Below, one piece after another: positions 52,544 through 64,000 of a stretch of DNA of 64,000 nucleotides. Source of the DNA: Nothophaeocryptopus gaeumannii (taxonomy: Eukaryota > Ascomycota > Dothideomycetes > Mycosphaerellales > Mycosphaerellaceae); the NCBI GenBank assembly GCA_031771865.1, contig JASISA010000025.1:1984001-2048000 (forward strand), given 5' to 3'. Made by a program: the position numbers and the translations under genes. The notes beneath the pieces are model-generated. The model had not been told where the DNA came from and ran no database searches. It saw only the letters and a list, made by a program, of their open reading frames with translations. How positions within the stretch are numbered: the first letter of the stretch is position 1; the number at the start of each line of letters is the position of its first letter.

Positions 52544-54918
52544 CTACTGCTTGAGCTTCTCCTTGAGCTTGGAGAAGAATCCCTTCTTCTTGCCAGACCC
52601 TGAAGTGTCCGCGGTCTTCTGCGAATCTGGTGTGCCCTGTGTACCCTTGAAGCGATCCATGATGGAGTTGCGCTTCTGAGGTGTCGAAGGCGCACCATTG
52701 CCGGTTCTTGGAGTGCCGACAGGCTTGGATTGCGTGGCAGTATTGTTGGAAGTAACACCAGACGTCACCTGAGGCTGCATTTGGCTCGCAGTGGTTGACT
52801 GCTTCGTCATAGGGCTAACGTCCCGGCTGTCGAGCGGCCTCTCAGCAGCGAGCTCACTGGTCTTTATGCCAGGTGTTTGAGCAGAAGATCCAGCGGCGGC
52901 ATTCAGTCCATCTTTGGGCTTATCATCCATGCTGAGCGCAGCAACGCCGGCTGTAGGATCAGCTAGTTGAGGCGCGCCAGACGTGGAAGAAGTAGCAGCC
53001 GGTGCGGCAGTGGTGGCTGTCGTTGGAGCTGGGGCGGCAGCAGACGTCTCAGCGGCGGCGACTGGTGCTGGCTCGCCCGAGGCTTGTGACTCTGGAACCT
53101 TCTGTAGAAGCTCTTTCTCGACGTCGCTCTTCTCGTGGACGGCCTCAGGGTTCGCTGAAGCCTCAGGGGCGACGTGGGCCTCCTTCTGAGATTCCTTGAC
53201 CTCGGACGGGACGGCATCAGATGTGTTCTGCGCTGGGTTCGTGTACTGATCGGCAGTCTTCTGGGCGGATTGTGGCAGGACGGACACGGGGTCTGTGCCA
53301 GTCTTCTCGTGTGTCTTCTCACGGGCGTAGGCGGCGGCGCCGGCAGCGCTAGCGCCAGCAAATGCAAGACCTCCAGCGACGGCGCCAGCGATACCAGCAT
53401 TGCTCGCGCCCTTATCGCTTGACTCCTCTTCGGGTACCTTCTTCTTCAACTCGTTCTCGACTTCCTTCTTCTCCTGAACTGCTTCTGAGTTGGCTGATGC
53501 CTCAGGTGCGACACCCGCCTCTTTCTGACTCTCACTGACGACTTCCGGAACGCCTCGGGGCTCTTTTGGAACTTGACCAGCCAGCTGGTTCGTCGTGCTA
53601 TTCGGGCCGACCGAGTTGACGACGGCGCCCTCCATTGGGCCGGGAGCGTCCTTGCCCATACCCAAGCTGGATTCAGGAATGATGCTGCTTGCTTGAGGGC
53701 CTGGTCCGAGGAGGCCTTCGCCAACTGCAAGACTTTCCTTTCCCGCGACAACAGGTGGTAGGATGGGCGCACCGGAGTCGCTCTTCTCGTAAGAATCTTT
53801 GTCCAGCTTGACGTTGCTGTTGAGGGTGTTGGCGGTGATGGAGCTCGGCTCTGGCACTTTCTCTCCGGGTTTCAGAGAAACTGGGTTCCCAATACCGCCT
53901 GTAGCTGGGATCGGGTCAACTCCGAAAGTCTGTTCCGTATCTTTGGCACTGCTCTTTAACGATGGGTCGTCGCGGACGGTAGAGGTAACGGTATTTTGGT
54001 TGATGGTCGAGGGGTTGGGGACTGGCTCGCCTGGCTTCAAGGAAACCGGGTTGCCTGCACCTGCTGAAGCTGGGATAGGATTGACGGAGAAGGTCTGATC
54101 ATTTTCCTTCTTGCCGCCCAACGCAGATGCACCAGCGGCGAGCGCTCCAACACCTGCAAGACCGCCTGCTGCGGCTGCTCCTGTACCCAGCTCCTTCTCG
54201 TCGGAGTTGTCGGCAGCTGGAGTCTCGGGGAAAGCGCCGGGTGCTTCGCTTGATCGATCTTTCTCGAGCGGCTGCTGACCTGCGAGCTGAGCGGTGGTAG
54301 AGCCAGGCGCAACCGAAGAGAGGTTATGCGCCATTGAATTTACGGGTCCGAGGTCGTCGGGATACAGTACGTTGTTCAAATTACCGTCGTGATCAGCCTC
54401 GGTTTTGGCAGTATGGTCGTAGTTCCACTGGCCGTCTGCGACAAACTGTTGGCTCGTGTCAGTATCGTGTCGTGAGTAGCTTCACTCCTCCAATGCCCAA
54501 GCGCATGGCTGCCATGTGCATCTGAGGAATGCGCACGCTCTAATCATGACACACCTTGTAGAAGATCTTATCAGTGCCAGTCGGGAGGTTGACGAGCTTC
54601 TCGTGGAGCGTATCCTTCTTGTCAAGCTTGACCGTCTTTTTCCAGTTGTCAAACGTGCCGGTCTGTTTCCAGGTCAGTCCTGGCTCTTGTATGTACAAAT
54701 TTCGCTGCGATAGCTTACCACCCAGACTTCGTCGGCAGGATGTCTGTTTATCAAACGCTGTCAGCTTGTCTGTCCAGCCTCACCGGGTACGTCCGCGGCC
54801 AATTGACAGCTTTGCACTGGTCGTTGCCTGGCCGAGGGAAGCTCTGCGACGCAATGCGAGTGAGGTCAATCTTTCTGGATGTGATGACTTACGCCCAGGT
54901 AAAGTTGTATGATCCCAT
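52544..54918 (-). CDS. CBM48/AMPK1-type glycogen-binding protein, Crp1/Mdg1-like
   Basis: Exons 54918-54893 (26 nt), 54743-54719 (25 nt), 54662-54555 and 54445-52544, with introns of 149, 56 and 109 nt, give 686 residues. The N-terminal 85 residues, split over all four exons, are an AMPK-beta-type carbohydrate-binding module: Tyr-Asn-Phe-Thr-Trp, Asp-Glu-Val-Trp-Val, Thr-Gly-Thr-Phe-Asp-Asn-Trp, Tyr-Lys-Phe-Val-Ala-Asp-Gly-Gln-Trp, ending in Asn-Asn-Val-Leu. The remaining 600 residues are disordered, Ala/Pro/Ser/Glu-rich, with internal repeats (Asn-Pro-Val-Ser-Leu-Lys-Pro-Gly-Glu twice; Ser-Gln-Lys-Glu-Ala twice), Ala/Gly-rich stretches and a basic C-terminus. Yeast Crp1 and Mdg1 share the layout. 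Predictors that begin at 54379 would lose the whole domain. Confidence 0.88.
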
Positions 54919-56246
54919 GATGGACTTTTATGAGAGCGCACACGAGGGTATCACAGAGACAACAGGCAACGCAATGACAATGACGAAATTGCGGCAGTGG
55001 AGTCGACCAGGATGCTGGAGAGACTGTCGCTTGCTTGCTTCCTTGTGCACGCTCGGTCCTCGGAGTGCCGTTCTGCCGGAGGATGGGTCGATGGATGGTT
55101 ATAGTGTACGGAGTCTACGAGTCGCGGTCGCTGTCGGTTTAATTAAGGAGTGAGTTTCGGTTTCAAAAATTGTTTGCCTTGGGCGCAATGGCTGTGAGAA
55201 GAAGCTGAAGAGGCGGTCGGTTGCGGAGAAATAGAACTAACTATGTTGGCGCCGGTGTTAGGCTCTTCGTCTTGATGCAGGTGGCTGGGAGGCTAGATGT
55301 TGCCGAAGCCTGCTATGTGGTTGGACCGCAAGGCACAGACCCGAAGACGACCAGACAACTCTCCCTCATTACGTTCAAAATCTTCAACATCACACGCCCG
55401 CCTTGCTGTGAACTGCGGGCATCACTCCTCACTCACGCGGTCTCAGAGACGCTCGAAAAGCGATGCTCGGACGACACGCAGTCGCGTCGTTTTGCCCAGC
55501 AAGGAATACCTTGCAATGACGCAGTCAGGAGACGTCTGGAAAGAGATTGACTACGGCAATGCAAGATTGTGAGGGATTGGTCAGACACCCTCGCTGCTCT
55601 ACGGTAGATGGTAGTGATGTGATTTGGCCGGAATACCAGGACAGAAGAGAAGTGATGGGGCGACCAAGTGATGGGAGCTATTTGACGCCGTGACACTGTA
55701 TAGCTGTTCTCCATGCATGCCTTTTCAACCTATGTTATGATTACCACTGTCTGGACAACTGTTGTTCCATCTATATCTTCTATCGATCGTCACTGAACCA
55801 GAGATATTGGGTGGAGTGAGTTTCTGGTATGGCTGTCCTGAGGTACGAGTGAGGGCAGTGAGGGGCACGGTCAGAGCTTCTTCGTTCGCCTCACCGCTTC
55901 TTCCCATGCCCGCATCAGAGTTCGCTTCTCTTCTTCTCGAAGCCTTCTAGAAGACAGCCTGCCCTGGTCAGAGCTGTTCTCTACTCCTGCGCACGCATCA
56001 GCTCATCACAACACCCGTACCACGAAAACATCTTCAGTCCTCTGCAGTCGAGTCGTACAGGCGGCGACGGACAGCAGCGACATCTCAAGCATCCCCGCTC
56101 TCCCTACGTAACCGCACTCCACACGCTGCGGGCGCTGCCAAACATCACCACGCGAAACACGAGACGTCGATACCTAGTGACTCCAGTCCGAGACAGACGG
56201 CATCTCTTGCTCGTTGCCTCTGGCCCGCTTGCCTATTCTAATTCCA
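54919..56246. other. intergenic, divergent promoters
   Basis: 1.3 kb between the Crp1-like start (minus) and the PKA regulatory subunit start (plus). A long leader is likely on the PKA side (pyrimidine-rich 55980-56240). No gene is recognised. Confidence 0.5.
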
Positions 56247-57617
56247 ATGTCACTCCCGTCCGACTACACCAACGAGATCAGCGCGCTCAATCGCGAAGTC
56301 CTCAAGAACCAGCCGCAAGATATCCTCCAGTTCTGCGCCAACTTCTTCCACCGCCGCTTGGAGTCGCAACGTGCCGAGTTCCTGCTGTCGCAACGACATT
56401 CCAGCCAACCGGGAATGGCCGAGAGTACGTTTCCAGGGAGCAATCCCTTTGGTAGCACAAACGCGCCTTCCCAGATGGCGGGCACAGGCGGCGGCATGCA
56501 CTCTGTCGCCGAGGAGGAGGAGCACGACTTCGCATCGCCCACCGCTTCCAACTTCCCGCCCAACGTCCGCGACGTCTCTCCCAGCACTACCAACGCAAAC
56601 AGCACACCAGGCGGTACATTTGGCAACTTCGGCTTTGGCGGTGCTCGCTCCAACCCACCCAGCACCAGTGCTGGCATCATGGACCAGCAGTCTTTCCCCA
56701 ATAACTACAATATGAACCGCCGCACATCCGTCTCCGCCGAGTCGCTCGCACCAGCATCGGCAGACGACAGCAGCTGGAAAGCACCCAGCTATCCGAAGAG
56801 CCAGGAGCAGATTGCCCGTCTAAGGGAGGCCGTCTCTCACAATTTCCTCTTCTCCCACCTCGATGATGAGCAGTCTGCGCAGGTGCTTGGAGCCCTTCAA
56901 GAGAGGAAGGTACCTGCCAAAGATGTCCGCGTCATCGTGCAAGGCGATGCTGGTGACTACTTCTATGTAGTAGAGTCTGGCAGTTTTGACATCTATGTCT
57001 CCAAGACGGGCAAGGCGGAGCCGGGTCCGGACGGCATGGGCACAAAGGTCGCGCAATCTGGCCCAGGCACATCATTTGGTGAGCTGGCGCTGATGTACAA
57101 TGCGCCAAGGGCTGCCTCTGTAGTCAGCTCGGAACCCAGCATCCTCTGGCAACTCGATCGTGTCACCTTCCGCCGCATCCTGATGGACTCCGCCTTCCAG
57201 CGCCGCCGCATGTACGAGTCGTTCCTTGAGGAGGTGCCGCTGCTCTCTTCCCTCACACCATACGAGCGAAGCAAAATCGCCGATGCGCTCGAGACTCACA
57301 AGTACCCTGCCGGCAGTGAGATCATCAAGGAGGGCGATGTTGGAGACAAGTTCTTCATTTTGGAGACTGGAGAGGCAGAAGCGATCAAACGTGGCCGCGA
57401 GGGCAAACCACTGAAGAGCTACAAAGTCGGAGACTATTTCGGTGAGCTGGCGCTGCTCGAGGACAAGCCACGTGCAGCCAGCGTGTTCAGCAAGACAGAA
57501 GCTAAGGTCGCGACGCTGGGCAAAGATGGCTTCCAGCGACTTCTTGGACCGGTGGAGAGCATCATGCGCCGTGACGATCCCCGGAAGCTCGACAGCACTG
57601 TGGACCCGTTAAGGTGA
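56247..57617 (+). CDS. cAMP-dependent protein kinase regulatory subunit
   Basis: One frame of 456 residues starts at ATG 56247; the frame extends 11 codons upstream only through a TTG. N-terminal dimerisation/docking helices occupy about 1-45, followed by a disordered Gly/Ser/Asn linker. An inhibitor site Arg-Arg-Thr-Ser-Val lies at 158-162; Ser in the P site makes it a phosphorylatable type II substrate. Two tandem cyclic-nucleotide-binding domains follow, with phosphate-binding cassettes Phe-Gly-Glu-Leu-Ala-Leu...Arg-Ala-Ala-Ser at 277-291 and 398-412, each with the Glu and Arg that contact cAMP. It holds PKA catalytic subunits inactive until cAMP binds. The gene is intact and intronless. 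Confidence 0.96.
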   Translation: MSLPSDYTNEISALNREVLKNQPQDILQFCANFFHRRLESQRAEFLLSQRHSSQPGMAESTFPGSNPFGSTNAPSQMAGTGGGMHSVAEEEEHDFASPTASNFPPNVRDVSPSTTNANSTPGGTFGNFGFGGARSNPPSTSAGIMDQQSFPNNYNMNRRTSVSAESLAPASADDSSWKAPSYPKSQEQIARLREAVSHNFLFSHLDDEQSAQVLGALQERKVPAKDVRVIVQGDAGDYFYVVESGSFDIYVSKTGKAEPGPDGMGTKVAQSGPGTSFGELALMYNAPRAASVVSSEPSILWQLDRVTFRRILMDSAFQRRRMYESFLEEVPLLSSLTPYERSKIADALETHKYPAGSEIIKEGDVGDKFFILETGEAEAIKRGREGKPLKSYKVGDYFGELALLEDKPRAASVFSKTEAKVATLGKDGFQRLLGPVESIMRRDDPRKLDSTVDPLR

Positions 57618-59113
57618 AGGGTAGCAAAGACAATCACGACGTGAGCTTACATTGCCGGGATGCTTCGGGTCGTGAACGCCAGTTGGTCTCATGCCATGAT
57701 TGCTTGCTCGCTTGCTTCACGGAAGACATAGCGAGAACGAGCAGATGGACGTTGGACTGGCACAGCTTATGCGGCTTCCTTCATCCGGCGGGAATGATCG
57801 GGTATGTACGACATCGTATTGGCGTCTCGCTGGCGCGGTCATGCATGGGTTCTCAGGAATGAAACAGCACAAGGTTTACTACTACTACTACTATTACTAC
57901 CTTAGAGCTGGTGTTCAAGAGTTGGGGAAGGAAGAAAGGGCTTGTTGTGTTCTTTTGTTTGGCCATCCCTATACTTGTAAATGAGTAGCACGAGTGAGGA
58001 AGAGACATGGACCAGCTTACCGCTCAAGATCGGTTAGTAGCAAGACGATATTGAAGATCTTGAAAACTAAAACCTTTTTTTCGAACCACTTACCATCGGT
58101 GAACGCTCCTCTGGTCTTTCACATACCATGTCTCCACTTGCAAGGAAAGACCCGTTCCTAGATATTCCTCAGTTGAGCTCCTTGAAGAACCCTTACTTCA
58201 GCTCCATGCACTGGACAATTTACCGTTTAGGTATCATGTCGGCCGAAGTGTTCCGGAAGAATATAGGTAAGTGATCGACAGCATTGAGGTGGGCATATGT
58301 ATGATAAAGATGCCACTTCAGATGATACCACCAAACGCGCTCGAGTAAAGCTGCGTTGCCCTGCGTCCATCATAAGGTACCAACGCCCGAAGAAACCTAC
58401 TTCCTACTTGAGGAAGGTTGGAAGGTGAGACCGAAGCGATGCGGGCGCAGGTACAACGACGCTAATGGGTATAATAGCAGATGAGTAAGACTGGGGAGCG
58501 GGAAGTGGAGGTGTTTGACAGTGGGAAGGGAGCTAATGAGTGTTGGGGGTGAGGGGAAGAAGGTTGATGTATGTATGTTAAGACATTAGATTATGGTATG
58601 TGGTTTCTTTCATTATTGGTAATGTAGCTACAAAGCATGCTACAGCCTCTCAGAGCTTGCCCTGCTTCTTCTCTTTTTCTCTCTCTCGCTAAGATCCTAC
58701 CACTCGCATGTGATTCTACAGTCGTGTTCGTACAGGCTCACTCGGAGGCCCGGAGATGTGTTCACCCAATGATTGCTGGCTTTGCAGCAGTGATCGTTGG
58801 GCTTGCATATTTTAGCATACAACTCGCGCCTTCATCATCGGAGAGTAGACCGTACTCCACCGGAGACCGTTCCTGACTCCCAGCCCTCAGATGCCTTTCA
58901 TTCGTCAGGCTCGCTCCCGTTTTCGTATATCATAAGCACACATCCTAGCTCCGGAGGGGCTTTGTAAGAGTGAGGGCTAAGCCTAAGGCATCCGTACTGG
59001 TTGAGTAAAACTCCGAAGTCGCCGTGAAGAGACACCAGTAATGCCGTAAGGTGGTAGTGATGACCGTCGACGACTCCAAAGTCGCTGTAAGAATGTCGTG
59101 ATAGTGGCTTCGA
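57618..59113. other. 1.5-kb intergenic with microsatellite
   Basis: Downstream of the PKA subunit. Contains a (TAC)n tract (separate entry). No gene is recognised. Confidence 0.5.
57877..57900. repeat. (TAC)8 microsatellite with one TAT
   Basis: Eight tandem TAC-type triplets, one changed to TAT, lie about 260 nt past the PKA subunit stop, probably in its 3' UTR. Confidence 0.9.
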
Positions 59114-59589
59114 TCAAGTAATCTTCCTCGTCGTCTTATGGAAAGATTTCCTAATCCGGCTCAAGAACCCCGAAGGCCGCTTAGGTGACTCATCAACATC
59201 AAGTTCCGAGGCCCAGCTAGACACCCGATCATTCGAAGAGAAGTAATATGAAGTCCGATGCGGAGGACTTCCCTCACTCATCGGCGAAGGGGAACCAGAG
59301 ACGTCCATATCGGTCCCGTATTCGCTAAAAGCTGCCATGGGTTGACCAGACAGTAATAGCAACGGTAACAAGTAGACGTTGCGCCAAGTTATTGAAGCTT
59401 GCTTCAGCGCCCCGCTGACGTTGGTGGCTTGGACACAGCACCAGTACTTGGGGTAGGCGTGTTTCTTCGTGTGGAGTCGATGCTAGAGCGAGGAGTAGAA
59501 GGTCGTGAAGAGTTGGAAGCCTGGATGAATTTGTCGAGGAAGTGTTGTTCCCAGCCGTGTGAAGAGCCAGAAGGTGTTGAAGAAGACAT
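59114..59589 (-). CDS. small Ser-rich protein with basic tail, split frame
   Basis: ATG 59589 opens a 61-codon Ser/Thr/Pro-rich frame that stops at 59404. An adjacent frame (to 59114) continues with Gly-Ser-Pro-Ser-Pro-Met-Ser-Glu-Gly and ends in a basic amphipathic Arg-Ile-Arg-Lys-Ser-Phe-His-Lys. A splice using the GTACTG near 59442 and the CATGGCAG near 59336 would join them in frame, but its branch site is weak. The product would be about 120 residues, soluble and mostly disordered. Family unknown. Confidence 0.4.
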
Positions 59590-60981
59590 TGTAAGAGGTC
59601 GAAGAGGTGTTGCTTATATTCCGTATTACGTTCGGTGACCGATCCGAGAAATGGCGAGTACGGAGTGGTATATGTGTCGGTGAGGAAGTTATGCCGCGGT
59701 ATGATTGTCTTGATCGTCGAGTTTGTTGCTTTCGAAGAAGTTGGTAAGGCACGTACAGCGGGAAGGGCGGTTTACCATATACTTGAATGCCTGCCTGGAG
59801 CTGTAAACCTGGCTACTATTCGGGAAAGGTGAGGTCCCGTCTGTGTTCCGCCGAGCCACTGACGATGGAGTCATAGTTCCGCAATGAGGTAGCGAGCAAT
59901 CTGCAGCGTACAAGCCCAGCCCGGCCGCATGCTCCGTGCAGCAGGCCAGCAAAGTCCGGTGTCTGAATTCGTCCGCATTCGCTTCAACCTTCTCTCAACC
60001 CTGCATCTCTAGGCTGAAGAAGAAGAAGCGTAGAAAGCCAGACTATTTCGGATCTTTCGGCATTTTACGCCTTCCCACGAGGCCGGCCGTGGCACATGGC
60101 GTAGCGAGGCAGCGAGCATCGATTGGAAGAGATCCGCCAACGTCCGCGTCCAGCCGTACAGCGCAGCGTTGGGCTGCCTTGCGGTCTCGCTTTTCGGCCG
60201 GTGTGAAGTCAGGTCTGCATCGAAGACGCGAAGACCACGCGGCCGCGGATACCATCGATCGGGTCGCAAGAGCAGCAGCAGCAGTCTACTTTCTTGGCAT
60301 ACCTCTCATCAGTTCGCCCAGCGATGAATGTCGCCGGCCGCGGACCACTGCCCAAATCGCACGATCTACATTGGCATGTTTGTCAGACGCTGCTGCCATA
60401 CTGGACACGGCAGCACCAATCATCCGGCTTGTCGTGCATATCCACTCCAGTCATCCCACTGTCAGGTCTCGTCGGGTCAGCTGCATGGAACATTCCATGT
60501 CGCCGCAGAAGCGCTCGCTCTCCTCGGAAGGAAGAGGCAGTGGAATTGGTCCGGCAGAACAGGCTATCAGGATGCTTCACGCCAAACGAACAAGAAATTG
60601 TCAAGAGTCTTCCGCCATTGCTGAGCTCTCACTCGCTAGGACTAACTTTCGCGCAAAAGTCTAAATTGGCTTTTTTGGGATTCATCCATCTTCACCACGT
60701 GCGATGCCCAGGCACAGGCATCCGATCGCCACTGCCGTGCGGATGCTATTGCCAAAGAGGCATGCCCAGCGACTGCACTGCACATATATGCTCTTCGATG
60801 TATCCACTCGTCTGCCGCGTCCCTCAACATAGTACAGTGTCATTCGAATATGATGTCAAAGGGGAGGAAAATGTTGAGAATCCAGAGGAAGCGTCGTACG
60901 CAAGTAAAAAGTGTCATTTGAATGTGAGGTCAGTGAGTATAGACCATTGGGGTTGAATCGACTACCCAACGTGGCACGGCA
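59590..60981. other. intergenic with long unsupported frames
   Basis: Frames on plus (59936-60664 and 60294-60956) are open but overlap each other and have no recognised domain. They may be chance frames in GC-rich sequence. Confidence 0.4.
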
Positions 60982-63900
60982 TCAGACGCCCCACACCTTG
61001 TAACCAACCTCCCTACCCTTCTTGTACCAGTCCTGAACATATGGCAGGGCGACATGAGGGCCATAGACCTCCTCTTCCCACTGCGGAGTAGGCGCATCGA
61101 AACCAGTTTCCTCCTTGCACTTCGCGACCAATTCCGCGACTGTCCCACCACGATCGTACAGAGGAGCTTCCTTTCCGGCCTCCGCCTTCTCGATGTCGGC
61201 GCGCAGCGTTTCGGTCTGCCCAACGTCGAGCTCCAAGGTGAGTGGGTCGATGACGACGCCGTAGTTCGCTTTGGCGCCTTCAACGGTGACGAGTTTCCGG
61301 CGAACCTCCAGAGCCACAGTCTCAGCGGGTCGAGTGAGAGGATCCCCAAGACCTCCACCTCCCCAGGTCTGCCACTCCAGAACATCGCCAGGCTTGACTT
61401 TAACATGATCGCACTTTGATGGCAACATTGCGGATGTGCCATCCGTCCTGTATATGATCTTTCGGCTTCGACTGCCGGGCTTGCCGCCACGAACACCCCA
61501 AGGCTTCGTGAACCAACGGTCATCGTGCAAGCTGAATTCGCCAGCAGACAAGAAGTAATACTTGGTTAGCTGTGCATTGCCTCCTCTGTGGAAGCCAGCT
61601 CCACCACTGTCTGCGACAGCTTCGTTGACATCCAGGCGAAGTGGGAAGTTGAGCTCGATTGACTCAGTAGGCACGCTCTTGATTGCTGGGAACAAGCAGT
61701 GACAGTCTGGACCATCGCCCTTCGGTCTTGCTGGAACACCACCAAAAGCGATCTGATATAGCTGGTACCACTCTCCGTTGGGCTTGAATCCGGAGTAGAA
61801 GAAGTGCGGCGAATCGCTGAACCCAGCCGCCGTCATGAACGCAGCATTCTTCTGTCCAAAGAGAGCCTGCATGATATCCATCGTCCTTCCGAGGAAGTGA
61901 GTCCGGCAAGAGAGTGCAGCGGGTCGGACGGGCTTCAGCAAGGAACCGAGGGGAATCTCAACGTCGATGAGATCGTGGAAGCCATCATTAGGGATCGTGT
62001 ACGGAGAATACACCACTAATAGGTAGTATCCCACGAACATCCGGAACATGACCTCACTGAGGTAGTAATTGATGCTGCTGCTGGCCTGAGGACTTGTTCC
62101 ATTCCAGTCGAACTTCAAGCGGTTTTTGGCGGGCTTGCTCAGCGTACACTTCAGTGCAAAGGGGCCTTTTCCATGGCCATCATCGTCAACGAAGTCCACG
62201 AATGTCGATTCTTCATCTGTCAGGTGCTCTTCGATGATCTTGCTGACTGCAGTGCGTGTTCGGCTGAGAAGGATGTCGGTAGATGCCGCGTACACTTCCG
62301 GGCCAAACCGGATGCAGAGCTCGCATACTCTAGTCGCTGCAGTCCGACACGCAGAGATCAGAGCGAGCAGATCCGATCGAAGCCATTCCGGCTGACGGCT
62401 GTTTCGTGCCATGAGATCCACTATTGAGCGGTTCATCTTGCCACGCTCGAAGAGCTTCATCGTGGGGATCTGCAGGCCGTCATCATAGATTGACTGGGCG
62501 TTAATGGACATAGATCCAGGGACTTGGCCTTGAACATCAGTGAAGTGTCCTGCTATCGGTCAGTATCAAACTTGCCGCAATCACTACTTTCACAATGCTC
62601 ACCAAAGTTAGCCGCCCATCCTACCAGCTTATGCTCGAAGTAGATTGGTAGCAAAATGATGATGTCGTTCAAGTGAGACACCGCGCCTTCAACCTCGTAG
62701 ACATCATTCGTGATGAAAACATCTCCTTCCTCGATATCATCAACATCACCTCTGGTAACCTTGTGCGTCCATATCTTCATGAACTGGCCGATGAAGCTGC
62801 CGAACTGTCCGACTAACATCTTTCCTGCCGAATTGGTGATGACGTTGAATTCGTCTTGCTGTTCGCGGATCGCCGGAGACATCGAGCATCTGAGCATCAG
62901 CGTATCCATTTCTGCGCGGACGGACGCGAGTGATGATGCGATCAAAGTCGGAATGGTAGGAATGTCCTCAACAACCTTCTTCGCCTCCGCCCCCTTCTCG
63001 GCCTGCGTCTTCTCTGTCACGGTGCTTTCGAACTTGGACTTGATTGTCGGCAGCTCATTGCCGGGGGATGGCGAAATGCAAAGATTTCCGACAGAGTCGA
63101 TGGCAGCCTCAAACCCTGGAGCCACTAACGTGTTGCTGTCCATCTCGACGACCACGGCGGGACCTTGCACCTTGAAGCCTTCTTTGCTGATGGCAGAGCG
63201 ATTCCAGAATGTAGCCTCATGCTCCTTGCCCTGATACACGATGGTCTTTTTCTCGACGATAGCAGATTCCGGCGGTGCTTCTGATTCGGCCTTGGAGATG
63301 CGTGGGACATCGATATCTGGCGAGCCATCAACGATCGTGACCGTCAGCCGTGTCAACTCCAGTGCGAAGTTCTCTAGCACATAGCTGAACTGCTGTTGAT
63401 GTATCTTGTCGAACTTTTCGTGCGCGATCTTTTCAAAAGCCTCCATTGGATTTGTTAGGTCGTCCTCAGAGAGCGCGATGCCTAGCTCAAGAGCTTGTCC
63501 CTTATAGCGGAGCGCAGCGGTATAGGTGATGTCCAAAGGTGCCTCACTGTTTCCAAGCGCCTCTTTCATAGTTGCCTCGCACTTATCCTTCAGCGTCTTA
63601 TACTCTTCTCGGAGGCTCTCCATAGTCGTAGCGTTGAGAACATGGATGTAGGAGGCGGATAGCTCATGGCTCATCTTCGTTGCCAGATCTCCTTGAGCGC
63701 AGAGAATGCCAGGCGCAGCTGGGACGATGACTGGGAAAGCTCCGAGTAGCTTGCCTACCGCATTGGCGCACCTACAATGTCGTCAGTCATATTTCTTGCA
63801 ACCCATAGTCATCAACATACATCGGTCCAGCACCGCCAAACGCCACCAAGGCAAAGTCAGCTGGATTGTACCCACGCTCGACGGAGACCAGACGGAGAGC

Positions 63901-64000
63901 TCCATATATCGCCTCGTTGGCAAGGTCAATGATGGCTTCCGCTGTCTCGTACAACCCCTTGCCCATCTCCTCTGCCAGCTTCCCAACAGCAGCCTTCGCA
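60982..64000 (-). CDS. 5-oxoprolinase / hydantoinase-type protein (HyuA-HyuB), partial
   Basis: The gene enters from the right edge, so its 5' half is missing. Exons in window: 64000-63821, 63771-62603 and 62549-60982; introns are 49 nt (GTATGT...TTGTAG) and 53 nt (GTGAGC...AGCAG). The first exon carries the end of the HyuA half (Phe-Ala-Leu-Val-Ala-Phe-Gly-Gly-Ala-Gly-Pro-Met, joined to Cys-Ala-Asn-Ala across the intron). The HyuB half follows from about 63000, with Gly-His-Phe-Thr-Asp formed across the second intron and Trp-Gly-Gly-Gly-Gly-Leu-Gly-Asp-Pro near the end. Eukaryotic 5-oxoprolinases open 5-oxoproline to glutamate with ATP in the glutathione cycle; fungal paralogues may act on other cyclic amides or ketones. 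The ATP-binding HyuA N-terminus is outside the window, so specificity cannot be judged. Confidence 0.9.

Noticed and set aside
59936..60956. Two overlapping plus-strand frames of 242 and 220 codons
   Set aside because: They overlap in different frames, and neither reads as a recognisable or compositionally convincing protein.
1..64000. tRNA, rRNA, CRISPR arrays and complete transposons
   Set aside because: No cloverleaf-compatible A/B-box pair, array of spaced repeats, transposase or reverse-transcriptase motif was recognised by eye. A tRNAscan or repeat-library search would settle this.

Overview
The window is nuclear DNA of a filamentous ascomycete (Pezizomycotina). The gene set is typical: a fungal conventional kinesin, a chitin synthase that looks class III, a HET-domain gene, a laccase-type multicopper oxidase, a PKA regulatory subunit, an FG-nucleoporin with a C-terminal Ran-binding-like domain, and a Crp1-type CBM48 protein. 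Nearly all introns are 49-75 nt, with GTAWGT-like donors, CTRAY branch points and YAG acceptors. A Dothideomycete (Mycosphaerellales-like) is my best guess, but that is inference.

Layout. 1-4.2 kb has no intact gene. It carries coding-like stretches broken by stops, one plausible two-exon fragment and two families of strongly diverged direct repeats. 4.2-8.3 kb has three minus-strand genes: a conserved hypothetical, a membrane RING protein, and a HET gene with a stop at codon 10. 8.9-13.9 kb has kinesin-1 and an alpha/beta-hydrolase lipase whose nucleophile elbow is built from tiny exons, including a 2-nt microexon. 14-17.3 kb is almost empty. 17.3-25.8 kb has a short coiled-coil protein, a PEP-mutase/isocitrate-lyase family enzyme, a peroxisomal SCP2 protein and the Nup2-like nucleoporin. 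26.3-33 kb has a single-pass membrane protein, a SprT-like protease, an RRM-like protein, a RING fragment, a helical hypothetical and a frameshifted FAD-monooxygenase relic. 33.2-39.3 kb has a secreted aldose-1-epimerase, a secreted laccase and a 5'-truncated FMN-dehydrogenase relic. 39.7-44.3 kb has three conserved or hypothetical proteins and an amino-acid transporter. 45.2-49.9 kb has chitin synthase and a YdcF/DUF218-like protein. 52.5-57.6 kb has the Crp1-like protein and the PKA regulatory subunit. 59-64 kb has a small basic protein and a 5-oxoprolinase/hydantoinase gene that runs off the right edge.

Most genes are housekeeping and unrelated in function. I see no operon-like or biosynthetic cluster. 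Several sets relate loosely: chitin synthase and kinesin serve tip growth; the epimerase and laccase are both predicted secreted; the SCP2 protein ends in a peroxisomal signal. The decayed genes (HET, FAD monooxygenase, FMN dehydrogenase and the left-edge region) suggest gene loss. Gene models below were built by hand by joining open frames at consensus splice sites and checking that total lengths are multiples of three and that family motifs are restored. They need transcript confirmation.
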